Assembly: GCA_905203765.1 (NCBI GenBank)
Contig: CAJKXC010000056.1
Location: 1-16,366, forward strand
Reading direction: 5' to 3'
DNA: 16,366 bases
Source: an uncultured Bacteroides sp.
Lineage (GTDB): Bacteria > Bacteroidota > Bacteroidia > Bacteroidales > Bacteroidaceae
The position numbers and the translations under genes are program-made. Position 1 is the stretch's first letter. Every line of letters starts with the position of its first letter. Below the pieces are notes generated by a model. That model searched no databases, was not told the DNA's origin, and saw only the letters and a list, made by a program, of their open reading frames with translations. Shown here piece by piece: positions 6,544-14,237 of this stretch.

Positions 6544-8487
6544 ATGAAACGAAGAATTCTCTTTTTAGCTTTAGGCACTTTGCTCATTGCACCATATTCT
6601 GTTGCACAAAAGGCGGTGACGGACACGGTGCATCTGAAGTTCAGTATTGACAGCATCGGCTTGGAAGAAGTGATAGTGAAGGGACATAAGACGCCTGCCG
6701 CCAACAGCCGGTGGAGCGACCTGAGTCCGGTGGAGCTGGTCACGGTGGGCGGTGCGAACGGCGATTTGTACAAAGCGCTGCAAACCCTGCCGGGCACGCA
6801 GGTGCAGGGCGAAAGCGGCGAATTGCTGGTACGCGGCGGAAGCAGTTACGAGACGCAAACCTATATCGACGGGATGCACGTGCTGAATCCTTATACTTCC
6901 ACCGGAATCAATACCCCGGCGCGCAGCCGTTATTCCACCTTCATGTTCAGCGGGGTGAACCTGGCTTCGGGCGGTGCTTCGCAGGAGTATGGCGAAGCGC
7001 TTTCGGCAGTGCTGCCGCTGGAAACGAAAGATTACAGCAAGGTCAATAAAGTAGGGGTGAATGCTTCCGTAGTCGGCGTAGGCGGTGGCGGTACACGCGC
7101 TTTCGACGAAGGCTCGCTCTCCGTAGACCTGAATTACCAGAACCTGGGCTTGTACGATAAAATCTACTCCGGGCGTAGGGACTTCAAGCGCCCTTACCGG
7201 ATGTTCTCCGGCGCCACCCAGTTCAGATATACGCCCGATGAGGCGACGGCACTGAAGATTTACGCCCAATACGACCGTACGGACTTCTCCACTTACGAAG
7301 GTGACGACCGCCGGCCGTTCGGGCTGGGAGAGGACAATCTCTATATCAATGCCACCTTCCGCCGCCGCACTTCGGGCGAGTGGAGCTGGTTTGCAGGAGC
7401 AGCCTATTCCTTTTACGAACAGAAGATAGGTAGTGCTGCCGCCGCCGGAGACAACTGGCTGGAACGTCAGCAGGAACTGCACCTGAAGGTAAAGACTTCC
7501 AAGCGCCTTTCTCCGGCATTCCGCCTCGACCTGGGCTTGGAGAGTTTTATCCGCCGCTACGACAATCACTACCGGCTGTACACGATAGACGACCGCAACC
7601 ATATGTCTCCCTCTGTCAATGCCGGCTTCTTTTCCGCCGCCTATTATCCGGTGGAGCAGTTGAAGGCGGAGCTTTCTTTCCGTACGGAATATACCACGCG
7701 CAACCGGAAGATGAACTTCTCTCCGCGTCTGGCAGTGAACTATTATTGGGGCGATGTGATGCTTTCGGGCGTCGTGGGACGCTATACACAGCTGCCGGAG
7801 AATACGTACCTGGTACGTCAGCCCCGTTTGAAGTCCGAAGCGTGCGTGCAGTACAATCTGGGCGCTCAGTACGAGCACGAAGGCCGCTTCTACAAGGCCG
7901 AGTTCTATTATAAGGATTACGACCGCCTGGCACTGTTGGAAGTCGATGCCGAAGCAAGCCCCAACTCAGGTGCGGAAGCCTCTCTTCTGACTTCCGGCGG
8001 CTACGGGCATAGCCACGGCATCGACCTCTTCTTTCGTGACAGGGCTTTGCTGAAGAATCTGGAATACCAGCTTGCGTACAGCTACAATATCTCCAAACGC
8101 AAGTATCAGGAATATACTGAAATGACCGTTCCCCAGTATGCCACCCGCCACAACGTGGCTGCGGTAGTGAAGTACTCCATTCCCAGCCTGCACTCCATCC
8201 TCAGCGTGACGAATCGCTTCAGCAGCGGCCGCCCTTATCACAATCCCGCACGCCCGGGCTTGATGAACGATGAAGTGAAACCTTATAACAGCCTTGACCT
8301 GGGACTGACTTTCCTGGCAAGCCGGAAGGTAATTATTCATGCTTCCGCCACCAACGTGCTGTGCAGGAAGAACGAATTCGGAAAGGTGGATAACAAAGCC
8401 ATACTGGCATCCAGCGACCACTTCTTCTATGTCGGAGTCTATATCACACTGGGTAAGAAGGCGGCTTATGATGTATCTAACTTCTAA
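6544..8487 (+). CDS. TonB-dependent outer-membrane receptor, short form
   Basis: 647-residue TonB-dependent receptor. Signal peptide residues 1-21 (MKRRILFLALGTLLIAPYSVA|Q). A short lead, DSIGLEEVIVKG (residues 36-47), resembles the segment before the plug where the TonB box sits. The plug covers about 50-165: LYKALQTLPGTQVQGESGELLVRGGSSYETQTYIDGMHV, then GASQEYGEALSAVL. The rest is barrel. It lacks the N-terminal carboxypeptidase-regulatory-like domain of many Bacteroidetes receptors, and no SusD partner is nearby, so a polysaccharide substrate is unlikely by context; metal chelate, cofactor or peptide uptake are possible but not shown. The start at 6544 is chosen from the signal peptide and the promoter overlapping the earlier ATG. 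It lies behind an array of regularly spaced repeats next to a LytTR gene, so regulated expression is likely. No clear terminator follows. Confidence 0.93.
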   Translation: MKRRILFLALGTLLIAPYSVAQKAVTDTVHLKFSIDSIGLEEVIVKGHKTPAANSRWSDLSPVELVTVGGANGDLYKALQTLPGTQVQGESGELLVRGGSSYETQTYIDGMHVLNPYTSTGINTPARSRYSTFMFSGVNLASGGASQEYGEALSAVLPLETKDYSKVNKVGVNASVVGVGGGGTRAFDEGSLSVDLNYQNLGLYDKIYSGRRDFKRPYRMFSGATQFRYTPDEATALKIYAQYDRTDFSTYEGDDRRPFGLGEDNLYINATFRRRTSGEWSWFAGAAYSFYEQKIGSAAAAGDNWLERQQELHLKVKTSKRLSPAFRLDLGLESFIRRYDNHYRLYTIDDRNHMSPSVNAGFFSAAYYPVEQLKAELSFRTEYTTRNRKMNFSPRLAVNYYWGDVMLSGVVGRYTQLPENTYLVRQPRLKSEACVQYNLGAQYEHEGRFYKAEFYYKDYDRLALLEVDAEASPNSGAEASLLTSGGYGHSHGIDLFFRDRALLKNLEYQLAYSYNISKRKYQEYTEMTVPQYATRHNVAAVVKYSIPSLHSILSVTNRFSSGRPYHNPARPGLMNDEVKPYNSLDLGLTFLASRKVIIHASATNVLCRKNEFGKVDNKAILASSDHFFYVGVYITLGKKAAYDVSNF

Positions 8488-8604
8488 AGTCATGGAGCAG
8501 ATTTATTGTGCGCTTTGTGTAGATTTATTGACTATAAAATCACTGAAACGATATTCTCGTAATGCACTGGTTATTAGTACGTAAGAAAGAGACAGTCTCA
8601 CTAT
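8488..8604. other. Intergenic stretch with a 22-base-spaced repeat pair and a short palindrome
   Basis: AGATTTATTG occurs at 8499-8508 and 8521-8530, start to start exactly 22 bases, though not in phase with the larger array downstream. GAGACAGTCTC at 8589-8599 is a perfect inverted repeat around one base, directly before the array. No convincing ORF or rho-independent terminator is seen. Confidence 0.45.
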
Positions 8605-8699
8605 ACGACAGAGGTACTCTAAGGTTACGACAGAGGCACCCTAAGGTTACGACTGAGGTACCCTAAAGTAACGACTGAGGCTGGCTGAGGCAACGACTG
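8605..8699. repeat. Five-copy 22-base tandem repeat before the DUF2141 gene, candidate LytTR binding array
   Basis: The core ACGAC(A/T)G starts at 8605, 8627, 8649, 8671 and 8693, exactly 22 bases apart each time. Units 1 and 2 match at 20 of 22 positions and units 2 and 3 at 18 of 22, so the spacers are partly conserved too; units 4 and 5 keep mainly the core. The array stops at the -33 region of the inferred promoter of the DUF2141 gene. On the minus strand the core reads C(A/T)GTCGT followed often by AC, similar to the TCGTCAC repeats before the second TonB receptor. The even two-turn period fits cooperative binding of a LytTR dimer row on one DNA face; the binder is inferred, not shown. 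Confidence 0.85.
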
Positions 8700-8702
8700 T
8701 TT

Positions 8703-8720
8703 ATATAATTTGTAATCTTG
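8703..8720 (+). promoter_or_regulatory. Probable promoter region of the DUF2141 gene
   Basis: Two near matches to TAnnTTTG overlap here: TATAATTTG (8704-8712, one base too long) and TAATCTTG (8713-8720, one mismatch). Neither has a good -33 TTTG; the last copy of the 22-base repeat lies there instead. A weak promoter abutting an activator array is the expected arrangement for an activated gene. Confidence 0.4.
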
Positions 8721-8757
8721 TAGAATATTATTATTAATCCTTTAAAAAACAACGAAA

Positions 8758-9171
8758 ATGAGAACAATGATTATTTTTCTGGTATTTGTATTGCAAGGTG
8801 CGGCTCAGCTGCTGTTTGCACAGAACTTGACACTCGAGGTACGCGGCATTGAAAAGGTGGAAGGACATCTCTACGTCGCCATCTACAACTCGGAAGAAAC
8901 TTTCATGAAGAAACCCCTGACAGCTTTTAGGATTGACGTAAAAGACAAGGTGCTCTCCATCCCCTGCCAGGGACTTCCCGCCGGCACTTATGCCATCTCC
9001 CTGTTTCAGGACGAGAACGGCAATGCCAAACTGGACACCGCCGCCTTCGGCATTCCTACGGAGAAGTTCGGCTTCAGCAACGACGCGCAGGGCGTAATGG
9101 GGCCGCCGTCTTACGAAAAATGCCGTTTCACGTTTTCGGAAGATACGACTTTGGTGATACATTTGAAGTAA
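8758..9171 (+). CDS. DUF2141 family small exported protein
   Basis: 137-residue exported protein. Signal peptide residues 1-21 (cleavage LLFA|Q). The mature part fits DUF2141: NLTLEVRGIEKVEGHLYVAIYNSEETF at the start, then AGTYAISLFQDENGNAKLDT (residues about 75-94) and FGIPTEKFGFSNDAQGVMGPPSYEKCRF (residues about 97-124). Family function is unknown; the fold is expected to be a small beta-sandwich, and DENGNAKLD resembles a calcium-binding-type loop, which is a guess. It sits directly behind the five-copy 22-base repeat array, and 270 bases after the second TonB receptor, so it likely has its own regulated promoter. Length is normal for the family. An exported partner role for the receptor is inferred from shared regulation signals only. 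Confidence 0.9.
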   Translation: MRTMIIFLVFVLQGAAQLLFAQNLTLEVRGIEKVEGHLYVAIYNSEETFMKKPLTAFRIDVKDKVLSIPCQGLPAGTYAISLFQDENGNAKLDTAAFGIPTEKFGFSNDAQGVMGPPSYEKCRFTFSEDTTLVIHLK

Positions 9172-9188
9172 AATCCGAATATATTCCC

Positions 9189-9196
9189 TAAATTTG
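9189..9196 (+). promoter_or_regulatory. Promoter -7 element of the transglutaminase-like lipoprotein gene
   Basis: TAAATTTG is a perfect TAnnTTTG. TTTG at 9162-9165, inside the last codons of the DUF2141 gene, is a possible -33 element with a 23-base spacer, a little long. Transcription would start near 9202, giving only about 10 bases before the ATG at 9213 and about 20 before the one at 9222, which favours the latter. Confidence 0.55.
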
Positions 9197-9221
9197 TAGC
9201 TCAACCTTAATAATGTGCATT

Positions 9222-11867
9222 ATGAAACGAGCTACACGACTTCTCGGAATCCTCGGGCTGGTATGCCTGTTCACTGCTTGCGGTGACTCTCATTTTATGA
9301 CGGATGCTTCTTATCGTCAACGCGTAGAACAAGACCTTCTGAAGAAAGAAGCATTGTTGTCGCAGAGTGAACTGTTTGCCATCTTCGATACGGACCTGAC
9401 GACGTATGAGCGGGAAGCGCTGGAGTTTCTCTATGCTTATATGCCGGTGGCAGATATCGCCGATTATTCCGGGGAGTTCCATCTGATGAACGTGCGTGCC
9501 GCACGGCGGGCAGAGGAAGAAATGCCTTGGGGAAAACAGATTCCCGAGGACGTGTTCCGGCACTTCGTACTTCCGGTGCGGGTGAACAACGAACCGCTGG
9601 ACAGTGCACGGGTAGTGTTCTATGAAGAACTGAAAGACCGCGTGAAGTCCCTTTCCCTCTACGACGCCATCCTGGAAGTGAACCATTGGTGTCACGAGAA
9701 AGCCATTTACACCCCTTCCGATTCCCGCACCAGTTCGCCGCTGGCAACGGTGCGCACGGCTTACGGACGCTGTGGCGAGGAATCGACGCTGCTCGTTGCC
9801 GCGCTTCGTTCGGTGGGCATTCCGGCTCGGCAGGTATATACGCCCCGCTGGGCGCATACCGACGACAATCATGCGTGGGTAGAGGCCTGGGCGGACGGCA
9901 AGTGGCACTTCCTCGGAGCTTGCGAACCGGAACCGGTGCTCGACCTCGGTTGGTTCAATGCACCCGCCAGTCGGGGCATGCTGATGCATACCAAGGTATT
10001 CGGGCGCTATGAAGGGGCGGAAGAAGTGATGACCATGACTCCCAATTATACCGAAATCAATGTGATAGACAACTACGCGCCTACCGCCAAGGCTTCCGTC
10101 ACGGTGAAGGACGAGCAAGGCAATCCGGTGGAAGATGCATGTGTAGAGTTCAAACTATACAATTATGCCGAATTCTATACGGTAGCCACGAAGCACACCG
10201 ATGCCGTTGGCACTTGCGGTCTGACTGCCGGAAAGGGCGATATGCTGGTGTGGGCGTCGAAAGACGGGAAGTTCGGTTTCGCCAAACTCTCCTTCGGCAA
10301 GCAGCCGGAACTGACGGTGACGCTCGACAGGAAGGCGGGAGACAGTTTCTCCGTAGACTTTGACATCGTTCCCCCGGTGGAAACAGCCAATCTGCCCGAA
10401 GTGACTCCCGAACAGCGGGCGGAGAACGACCGGCGCATGGCGCAGGAAGACTCCATCCGTAATGCCTATGTCGCTACATTCATGACGGATGAAACAGCCC
10501 GTTATTTTGCGAAGCAATATAAGCTGGACGAGGATGCGGTAGCAGCGATTCTGGTTGCTTCTCGCGGAAACCATCGGGTGCTTACCGACTTCATGGCACG
10601 CCTGCGTTCCGAAAAGTCAAAGAAGGGTGGTATCGACCTTCTGCAACGCATTTCGGCAAAAGACCTTCGGGACGTTCGTTTTGAAGTGCTGATGGATCAT
10701 ATGCAGTCTCGTGTACGCGTCAACGGCGAGTATTTCCGCAAATATGTGCGCAATCCGCGTGTGAGCAATGAGACGCTGACTCCTTATAAGGCATTCTTTG
10801 GCAAGGTCGTTCCGAAAGAGGACGCTGAGGCTTATGTGGCAGATCCGATGAAATTGGTGGCATGGGTGGCAGCAAACGTCCGCATAGATAAAGACTGCAA
10901 CCTGGGTGGAGCGCCTATCTCTCCCGAAGGAGTGTGGAAAGCGCGTGTGGCAGATCCTCATAGCCGCGACATTTTCTTTGTGTCGATGGCTCGCAGCATG
11001 GGTATTCCGGCACGCATCGAAGAGGTGACAGGCAAGGTGCAATTGATAGAAGACGACAGAGCGGTCGACGTTAACTTTGAGGCGGCTGAGCAGGTTTCTG
11101 CACCGAAAGGCAGGCTGGTTGCCAAGTACACTCCGATCCGGTCGTTGGACGATCCGAAATATTACTCCCATTTCACTCTCTCCAAACTGACTCCGCAAGG
11201 CAGCCTTCAATTGCTGACTTATGATGAGGATGCCGGCGCATCCTGGAGCAGCCTGCTGAAAACAGGCACATCGCTCGATGCCGGAGATTATATTTTGGTT
11301 ACCGGTACCCGTCTTGCCAGTGGCGCAGTGCTTTCCGAGGCTACCTTCTTCAGCATACTGCCGGGAGAAACGACTGATATCGACCTGGTGATGCGCGAAA
11401 GTAAGGATGGGGTACAGGTTATCGGCAACTTCGATTCGGAATCCCTGTTCGCCCCGCTGAACGATACATCGTCCCGTCAAAGCTTGTTGCAGGCTTGCGG
11501 ACGCGGCTACTTCGTAGTCGGTATATTAGGCGTCAACCAGGAACCTACCAACCATGCTTTGCGCGATATTGCCGCATTCAAGGCGGATCTGGAAAAGTGG
11601 GGACGGAAGATGGTATTGCTCTTCCCTGATGAGGCTGCATCTGGGAAATTCGTCAAGGATGCATTCCCCGAATTACCCTCTACCATCCTGTATGGCATAG
11701 ATACAGACGGTATTTCCGCACAGATAGCGGATGGCATGAAGTTAAGGAGTAAGGACTCTTTGCCGATATTCATCATAGCCGATACATTCAACCGGGTAGT
11801 CTTTGTATCACAAGGTTACACTATCGGGTTGGGAGAACAGCTGATGAAGACAATAAAGGGGTTATGA
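9222..11867 (+). CDS. Large lipoprotein with a transglutaminase-like domain, a second degenerate copy, and a thioredoxin-like end
   Basis: 881-residue lipoprotein counted from the ATG at 9222; the ATG at 9213 would add three residues. Signal peptide with lipobox LFTA|C20. Residues about 145-245 form a transglutaminase/protease-like core: catalytic-type Cys184 in GRCGEES, preceded by the SPLATVRTAY helix, and His217 in DDNHAWVEAW, then the acidic stretch GACEPEPVLD, which may supply the third residue. Residues about 285-385 look Ig-like or regulatory-like (ASVTVKDEQGNPVEDACVEFKLYN). Residues about 543-610 repeat the core pattern (SPEGVWKARVADPHSRDIFFVSMARSMGIPARIEEV) but lack the Cys and the His. 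The end (about 758-880, FVVGILGVNQEPTNHALRDIAAF...) resembles a thioredoxin-like fold without CxxC. Role unknown: a surface or periplasmic peptide-cleaving or crosslinking enzyme is plausible. It has its own promoter, so it need not belong to the array-controlled genes. Confidence 0.88.
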   Translation: MKRATRLLGILGLVCLFTACGDSHFMTDASYRQRVEQDLLKKEALLSQSELFAIFDTDLTTYEREALEFLYAYMPVADIADYSGEFHLMNVRAARRAEEEMPWGKQIPEDVFRHFVLPVRVNNEPLDSARVVFYEELKDRVKSLSLYDAILEVNHWCHEKAIYTPSDSRTSSPLATVRTAYGRCGEESTLLVAALRSVGIPARQVYTPRWAHTDDNHAWVEAWADGKWHFLGACEPEPVLDLGWFNAPASRGMLMHTKVFGRYEGAEEVMTMTPNYTEINVIDNYAPTAKASVTVKDEQGNPVEDACVEFKLYNYAEFYTVATKHTDAVGTCGLTAGKGDMLVWASKDGKFGFAKLSFGKQPELTVTLDRKAGDSFSVDFDIVPPVETANLPEVTPEQRAENDRRMAQEDSIRNAYVATFMTDETARYFAKQYKLDEDAVAAILVASRGNHRVLTDFMARLRSEKSKKGGIDLLQRISAKDLRDVRFEVLMDHMQSRVRVNGEYFRKYVRNPRVSNETLTPYKAFFGKVVPKEDAEAYVADPMKLVAWVAANVRIDKDCNLGGAPISPEGVWKARVADPHSRDIFFVSMARSMGIPARIEEVTGKVQLIEDDRAVDVNFEAAEQVSAPKGRLVAKYTPIRSLDDPKYYSHFTLSKLTPQGSLQLLTYDEDAGASWSSLLKTGTSLDAGDYILVTGTRLASGAVLSEATFFSILPGETTDIDLVMRESKDGVQVIGNFDSESLFAPLNDTSSRQSLLQACGRGYFVVGILGVNQEPTNHALRDIAAFKADLEKWGRKMVLLFPDEAASGKFVKDAFPELPSTILYGIDTDGISAQIADGMKLRSKDSLPIFIIADTFNRVVFVSQGYTIGLGEQLMKTIKGL

Positions 11868-11883
11868 TTCCTTTTAGGGTGGA

Positions 11884-11911
11884 GAGAGGTCTATTTGGCA
11901 ATATACCTCTC
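11884..11911. terminator. Weak hairpin at the convergence of two genes
   Basis: GAGAGGT (11884-11890) pairs with ACCTCTC (11905-11911), with an inner TATT/AATA stem and a TGGC loop after one mismatch. It spans the stop codon of the minus-strand apbE gene. Neither side has a clear T run, so it may not be a true rho-independent terminator, though it lies where one is expected. Confidence 0.35.
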
Positions 11912-12910
11912 CATACCTTTCGTCAGGTATAATTGCAGTTTGCCTTCTTCGTCGGAATAGATGAAGCAGGCGTCTATATCCGGATGCGTGGCAGCGAACT
12001 GTTCGGCTTTCTCCAGTCCCATTACCATGAATGCTGTGGCATAGGCATCCGCACTCATGCAATCTTTGGCAATGACAGTGGCCGAAAGGATATTGTGCTG
12101 CACCGGATATCCCGTTCGCGGGTCGATGGTATGTGCATATTTCTTTCCGTTTTTGTAGTAGTAGTTGCGGTAATTGCCGGAAGTTGCCATGCCGGCATCC
12201 GTGATTTGCAGCACCGTCTGCAATTCCTGGTTAACCGACAGTGAATCGTCTATCGGCTTATTGATTCCGATATGCCAAAGGTCTTTCTTCGGATTCTTTC
12301 CGTGAACAACGACCTCTCCGCCGATATCGACCATGTAGTTCTGTACACCTTTCTTTTCAAGCAATTGTGCTATGACGTCTACCGCATAGCCTTTGGCAAT
12401 GGCGCTGCACGAGAGCATGATACGCGGGTCTTCCTTCACCACCTTACCGTCTGCCGACAGTGCCACTTTCTCATATCCGGTAATCTCCCGCAGGCTGTCT
12501 ATCATGGCAGAGTCGGGAAACTCTCCTTGCTTGAAGCCGAATCCCCATGCGTTGGCAAGCGGAGCAACGGTTATATCGAACGCGCCGTCAGTCTCTCGGG
12601 ATATCTCCATGCTGCGGCGGAATACATTGACGAAGAATGTGTCGGGAACGATGTCCTCATTCAGGTTGATGCGGCTGATAGTCGATACACCGTCAAATGG
12701 AGACAGGGAGCTGTTGAAGCGCTTGAGCTCTGCTTCGATTTCTCCCTTCAGATTAGTATCGGATTGGTAAGTGATTTTATATACTGTACCGAATATCAGT
12801 CCGTTATCCGTTTGGTAAGGTACTGATTGGTTGTGGCGGGCGAGTATCCAAATGGTTCCCAATACCAGCAAGGCAATCCATAAAAAATTCCGTTGTACTT
12901 TCTTCTCCAT
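11891..12910 (-). CDS. apbE: FAD:protein FMN transferase (ApbE)
   Basis: 339-residue enzyme that attaches FMN from FAD to a Thr or Ser of target proteins on the outer side of the inner membrane; known targets are subunits of the Na+-pumping NQR and RNF complexes. Residues 9-24 form an N-terminal membrane anchor or signal; there is no lipobox Cys after it. Family motifs are in order: FGTVYKITY (40-48), FDGVSTISRIN (72-82), TDGAFDITVAPL (107-118), SAIAKGYAVD (169-178), DIGGEV (195-200), MATSGNYRNYY (241-251), HTIDPRTGYPV (260-270) and the metal-binding SADAYATAF (286-294). Length is normal. It is the last gene of the six-gene minus-strand operon, 23 bases after mntP. No flavinylation target lies in the window, so it probably works in trans on NQR/RNF elsewhere. 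Confidence 0.96.
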   Translation of the reverse strand: MEKKVQRNFLWIALLVLGTIWILARHNQSVPYQTDNGLIFGTVYKITYQSDTNLKGEIEAELKRFNSSLSPFDGVSTISRINLNEDIVPDTFFVNVFRRSMEISRETDGAFDITVAPLANAWGFGFKQGEFPDSAMIDSLREITGYEKVALSADGKVVKEDPRIMLSCSAIAKGYAVDVIAQLLEKKGVQNYMVDIGGEVVVHGKNPKKDLWHIGINKPIDDSLSVNQELQTVLQITDAGMATSGNYRNYYYKNGKKYAHTIDPRTGYPVQHNILSATVIAKDCMSADAYATAFMVMGLEKAEQFAATHPDIDACFIYSDEEGKLQLYLTKGMERYIAK

Positions 12911-12933
12911 AATCGTATTTGTTTATCAGGTGG

Positions 12934-13515
12934 TTAGCTAAAAAATAAATGCTCTATCAATATCTTGGTTCCGATCATAATAAGGATGATGCCACCCCAC
13001 AATTCGGCGCGTAACTTGCGGGCAATGCCGCAACCAAAGCGGATACCAAACATCAATCCCGCCATCGAAAGGACAAATGACACAAACCCGATGATGCCGA
13101 TGGGAGCAAGAATGGCCGAAAATTCCTTAACACCCAGAAATGCAAACGAAACACCCACTGCCAGTGCATCGATACTGGTTGCTACCGCCAGCATCAGCAC
13201 TACTTTGAGGCTGGTAGGATCGTACTCGTGCTTGCAATCTTCGTCTTTGAAAGATTCTCTCACCATGCGCCCGCCCAGGAAGGCGAGGATACCAAAAGCA
13301 ATCCAATGATCGATGCTCTCTATCAGGTGGCTGAACTGGCTCGCGCCTATCCATCCCAACAAAGGCATAAGTGCTTGGAAGAAACCGAAGCAGAATGCCA
13401 TTACAAGCATAGGCTTCAGCCGGATTTGCTTCAAAATAATTCCGCTGGCTATAGAAACAGCGAAACAATCCATCGCAAGCCCTATAGCCAGTAGCCAGAT
13501 TTCTAACCCTGTCAT
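12934..13515 (-). CDS. mntP: Manganese efflux pump MntP
   Basis: 193-residue inner-membrane exporter of Mn2+, protecting against excess manganese. It has six hydrophobic segments and the family's paired motifs: GLAMDCFAVSIASG with Asp16 in helix 1 and ATSIDALAVGVSF with Asp116 in the second half, the acidic residues typical of the MntP transport path. The loop between helices 3 and 4 (MVRESFKDEDCKHEYDPTS) is charged as usual. Length and start are normal. It begins 5 bases after the stop of the DUF6048-like gene and ends 23 bases before apbE, so it is part of the same operon. No yybP-ykoY-type manganese riboswitch is seen directly upstream, so manganese control, if any, is not local. Confidence 0.95.
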   Translation of the reverse strand: MTGLEIWLLAIGLAMDCFAVSIASGIILKQIRLKPMLVMAFCFGFFQALMPLLGWIGASQFSHLIESIDHWIAFGILAFLGGRMVRESFKDEDCKHEYDPTSLKVVLMLAVATSIDALAVGVSFAFLGVKEFSAILAPIGIIGFVSFVLSMAGLMFGIRFGCGIARKLRAELWGGIILIMIGTKILIEHLFFS

Positions 13516-13520
13516 AAGTC

Positions 13521-14237
13521 CTAAAAAGGTAGTTTATAGGTTATTGTATAGGTTATCCCCATTGTGTTGGAGCCATATTTACCGAAACCGGGCACGTACC
13601 ACGGGTCGCCATGCTCGTCGGTCGTGGCGGATAGCTTGAACTTGAAGCGCAACGACCATCCCATATACAGCGCCTGCCATATGTGTGCGCGAATGCCGAC
13701 GCAAAACTCAGCCCATTGCATGGAACCTTTCATTCCTTTGTAATTATAGGGCAGACTGCCGCCCCAGATTCCGTCTTCCAGATTCGGGTTACCTACCATG
13801 CCGCCATAAATGGGGTCTTTCAGCCCCAGGGCTTCTACGTCATACTTGAAACTGGTTGCGCCGTAACGCAATCCTACGAGCAACATATTGCCATGTTGCT
13901 TATTGTAGAGCGCATTATAATCTATTCCGAAGCGGAAGTAAGGAGCGCTGCTTTCATAATGTATGCCTTTGTCGCTCCAGGTATCGGTGGTTCCGTATCC
14001 CAGTTCCAGGGTGGGGAAGAAGCGGTTTCGCAGGTTGACGTCCGCCGATATCTCCGAACTCAGGAAGTCTCCGCCGAGCATCGAGTTGGCAAGCCCCCAC
14101 AACTCCACACCCACCGATACGCCATTGTACAGCGGTTTTTGCGGCACCACCTTCTTCTTCTCCTGCGCCCATAAAGGAAAAGACATCAGCAGGCAGAGCA
14201 CCAGACTAATAGAATAATTTAAGATTTTCCTTTCCAT
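13521..14237 (-). CDS. DUF6048-like exported beta-rich protein, probable outer-membrane protein
   Basis: 238-residue exported protein. Signal peptide residues 1-24 (LLMSFPLWA|Q). The mature part is rich in alternating aromatic strands (PYFRFGIDYNALYN, MLLVGLRYGATSF, YMGWSLRFKFKLS) and ends in GITYTITYKLPF with a terminal Phe, so an outer-membrane barrel is likely. I think it is of the Bacteroidetes family DUF6048, which is usually next to a DUF6452 protein as here; the family name is from memory and less sure than the barrel character. Its start codon lies inside the end of the upstream gene (32 shared bases), which suggests translational coupling. Function unknown. Confidence 0.78.
   Translation of the reverse strand: MERKILNYSISLVLCLLMSFPLWAQEKKKVVPQKPLYNGVSVGVELWGLANSMLGGDFLSSEISADVNLRNRFFPTLELGYGTTDTWSDKGIHYESSAPYFRFGIDYNALYNKQHGNMLLVGLRYGATSFKYDVEALGLKDPIYGGMVGNPNLEDGIWGGSLPYNYKGMKGSMQWAEFCVGIRAHIWQALYMGWSLRFKFKLSATTDEHGDPWYVPGFGKYGSNTMGITYTITYKLPF

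Noticed and set aside
6571..7878. Open frame of 435 codons on the minus strand
   Set aside because: It is antisense to the plug and barrel of the second TonB receptor and reads as low-complexity shadow sequence without family motifs.
8605..8699. The 22-base repeats as a CRISPR array
   Set aside because: The period is too short, there are no unique spacers, no cas genes are near, and repeats decay gradually toward a promoter.
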